This document shows positions 61,401-64,000 of a DNA stretch of 64,000 nt, in pieces (the first letter of the stretch is position 1; each line of letters opens with the position of its first letter). The DNA lies in assembly GCA_034336665.1 (NCBI GenBank), contig CM067592.1, forward strand, positions 48,625,783-48,689,782, written 5' to 3'. The translations under genes and the position numbers were made by a program. The notes beneath the pieces were generated by a model. It was not told where the DNA came from and searched no databases. It worked only from the letters and a program-made list of their open reading frames with translations. The stretch is from Luscinia megarhynchos. Its lineage: Eukaryota > Chordata > Aves > Passeriformes > Turdidae.

Positions 61401-64000
61401 CTTTTTCTACAAGGTCCTGCAGGAAATTGGACTTTACAAAGCATATAAAATATTGCAACTTGGTGTATTTTTCACCTTAATCCAGTCGCTGAGTAAAGAG
61501 AAATACACATTTCACACAGATCTGAATTAAATAACATCCTTCAACGGGGACACCTATGGAGAGCAACGTGTTGAAGACTAGAGCAGGTGATAACTATTCA
61601 CTGACTTTATGTTGTCTGAATCCCTGGAGGAGACTAAGCTGTCCATGGTAAAAATGTAAAGCTTTAAGGAGGAGTACTAAACCTTTGGAGGCAGCCTCAG
61701 AGAAGGATCTGATCTTCCTTAAGGAAGAAAGATCTGACCTTCTTTAAGCACATTCATGTGTGCAAAATTATGTGTCTGGGTGGAGTAATGGTAGAAGGAA
61801 GAAGGAATATGAGTTTGAGAAGGGGTGTGTCTGCAGTTGCATCCTCTCTGTCCCCTAGCTTCATAGAAGAAGTTGCTGCAAAGATGCATTTTCAAGTTAA
61901 CAGAAGAGCAAAACTGACAGAAATGCTCCATGGAAGAAGGAGAAGGAATGGTTTCAAAATCCAGTGTTATAGAATAGTAGGGCCTCCTTTGTGCAGAGGT
62001 CTGCAGAACACCCTGGCAAAGACAGAGGAGTTGCACAGGAGTAGCTCAACAGAACCTGCATAACATTCAGTAGAAGAGGCCCCATTACTCTAGAGGAGGC
62101 AGTCAGAAGAGTCAGGAATCAACCTGCATCCCTGAAGCTTCTTCTGTTACCTGCATGGTTTGGTTTTCTGGTACACTCATTGCTGTTTAATAAGCTGTTC
62201 AAGTGGTTTACAGTTTTATCAACTTGTCAGGTGTGTGTGTCAGCTGTGTGAAATTCCTCTAAACTATATAGGCTTTGCTGTTTCAGATTTCCACAAACTC
62301 TGAGCACCTGGGCATGTAAACCTGCACAAACCACACAGCAGTGCATATGGATCACTGAGATGACCTTGGACCTGTGAATTCTCAGATACACTTCAGAGCA
62401 GGGATGCAAATCACGGAAAAATGCAGGCAGTTTTTTGAAGGGGACAAACCTTTGATGGCACAGCAAAAATTTGCCATCTCTACAGGGATTTGGGCTCTGG
62501 AACCAAGCAACAAGGTGTGAGATCCAGACTGTGTTTTCCTGTTTTTCTGCCCAGGGTCTTCCACATCAATGCAGCAGACTGACACTGTGTACTGCTGTGC
62601 ACCCTGCCTGTGGCCTGCAGCCACGAGCACCCTACCCTGAGGCTCTGTAGCTAATCCATTCCTGGAGAGCAATCAGTCACAGACTGCGTGTCTTTACCAG
62701 TTCCTCCTTACTTGATGTGACCAGGTGGTAAAGAAAAGGTGCATTGGAGTGTCTTTGTATTGCCAGGATCAGGGTGGTCTTTGCCTTTGACAGTGAAGGG
62801 AGAAGGCCAGCAAATGAATTTGTTAGGCAATAAGTAGAGTAATGTCCCAGCTGTTCCTATTCACACATCGGGATGCCTGACCTAAAGGAATGACATAGCA
62901 ATAATTCCTCCTGCATACTGCTAAGGTTCAGTGTTGAGGCATGTGATCTTACACCTGTCAGATTAAATAAGTTTTCCAGAAGTAAGCTGGCTGGAGATGA
63001 AGCCAGTTCTTTTATGTGTTACAAGGGCAAGATGCCAAGCCGAGGCTGTGTAGGATTTTTAGGATGCCTGGATCACAGTATGCTTTTTACCAAGCACATG
63101 GATGTATCTACTGGCCCAGCCATGATCAAGTTCCTCATTTATGGTCAATGGTCTCTCTGTGTTCTCTGCCATAGTAATGTGACTCCCCTGATTAACTGGA
63201 GAGGAGGCAGAAATGTCATGTCCAGCAGCCCCACCAGTCTCTGCGACCCAGCAGGGAGCTACCCCCTAACTGAAAAGGGGCACTCGTTCCTTCTCAGACC
63301 TGTGTGGGTCTTCACAAGACGCAAATGTGTAAGATCTCCAGAGCTGGTCAAAAAGCAAGAGCAACTCAACCCTCCACAGCTGCTTCAGGAAGAAGGGAAA
63401 ACTTAGCCAGAATGGTGGTTTGTGAGCTGGGGTGTTGTCACATTAGCATGTTTAGAAGAGTACTGGCAGAGAGAAAGTGGCAAGTCCCAGAGTTTGAATT
63501 GCATTACACTGTGCTTGTAAGGAAGGTTCTCCCCCTCTTTCTCTGTAAAACCAGGCATTAATGTGGAATGTAGAAGTTAGGACTCAAAGTAGTGAGGACA
63601 CCAGCAGCTGCCACACGTTAGCAGTTCCCTGAGCACCAGACAATGTAAATATCCTTAGCTGATGATCTAGATTGGACAAAAGCTTAAAGAAAGGGGTTTG
63701 AGCTAAAGATTTTATCTCACAAAGGAGAAGTGATTTTCGACAGCAGAGGCACCCTGCACAGTACAGCTGCCAAGCACAGCCCTGTGGCATGAGGAGGACG
63801 GGTGGGATGTCACAAAGGTCCGTGCCGAAAGCCTCGGGGCCAGCAGGCGGGTTGCCACACGCACAGGGCAGAGGGAGGAAGCCTCAGTAAGAACATTTTG
63901 ATATGAGGCACTGAGACTCTGAAACAATTTGCTAATCCAGCCAGAATATAAGGATTAAAACACAAAGCCCTTCATTTGGGTCTTTTCTACCAGCGCTTTG
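58421..64000 (+). other. PALM2: PALM2 intron 1 to the window end, nothing recognised
   Basis: Intronic single-copy DNA with one A-rich tract at 59251-59291. An open frame of 110 codons on the minus strand (60248-60580) is the most protein-like of the random frames but has no recognised domain. No paralemmin exon 2 is seen before the window ends. Confidence 0.5.
59251..59291 (+). repeat. A-rich tract
   Basis: A run of 41 bases with only one G and one T among the A's. It could be the tail of an old retroposed copy on the plus strand, but the DNA before it is not recognisable. Confidence 0.9.

Noticed and set aside
1..64000. CRISPR arrays, bacterial operons, tRNA or rRNA genes
   Set aside because: None is visible. 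Tandem arrays here are simple repeats without spacers, and the sequence has vertebrate repeat and splice features.

Overview
The window reads as a bird genome, most probably a songbird. It carries several 5'-truncated CR1 retroposons ending in the avian ATTCTRTG-type octamer tail, endogenous-retrovirus solo LTRs of kinds I recognise from passerines, short microsatellites, and no SINEs or dense tRNA-derived repeats. Bird is near certain; passerine is an inference from the LTR types.

Only one protein-coding exon can be supported. At 24071-24115 (+) an ATG in strong Kozak context opens 15 codons (MAEAELHKERLQAIA) and stops at a perfect GTAAGT splice donor. This matches the start of paralemmin-2 (PALM2, part of PALM2AKAP2). 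A CpG-rich segment lies just upstream (about 22920-23600, densest at 23341-23600), followed by a pyrimidine-rich stretch leading to the ATG, so this is very probably the gene's promoter. No continuation of the paralemmin coiled coil is visible downstream, so 24116-64000 is read as the 5' part of intron 1 (at least 39.9 kb). Positions 1 to about 22900 are read as upstream intergenic DNA.

Layout: a GAA microsatellite at the left edge; an 84-base pure purine run near 5.8 kb; a small solo LTR at 7.4-7.8 kb; a cluster of four CR1 fragments at 8.4-9.8 kb; a 1.34 kb CR1 with a decayed reverse transcriptase at 17.1-18.4 kb; the promoter and first exon at 23-24.1 kb. In the intron: an LTR at 35.3-37.5 kb with a second LTR nested in it, CR1s at 40.2, 50.8 and 57 kb, LTRs at 44.8-45.5 and 46.4-47.8 kb, and an LTR inserted into the CR1 at 57 kb.

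The clearest new structure is the set of LTR insertions. Four of them have 5-bp target-site duplications that can be read directly (TGGGG, CCCAG, CCACT, TCATG), and two are nested in older repeats, which gives a relative age order. I found no evidence for a novel multi-gene system. The remaining open frames look like chance frames, antisense frames of repeats, or frames in GC-rich DNA.
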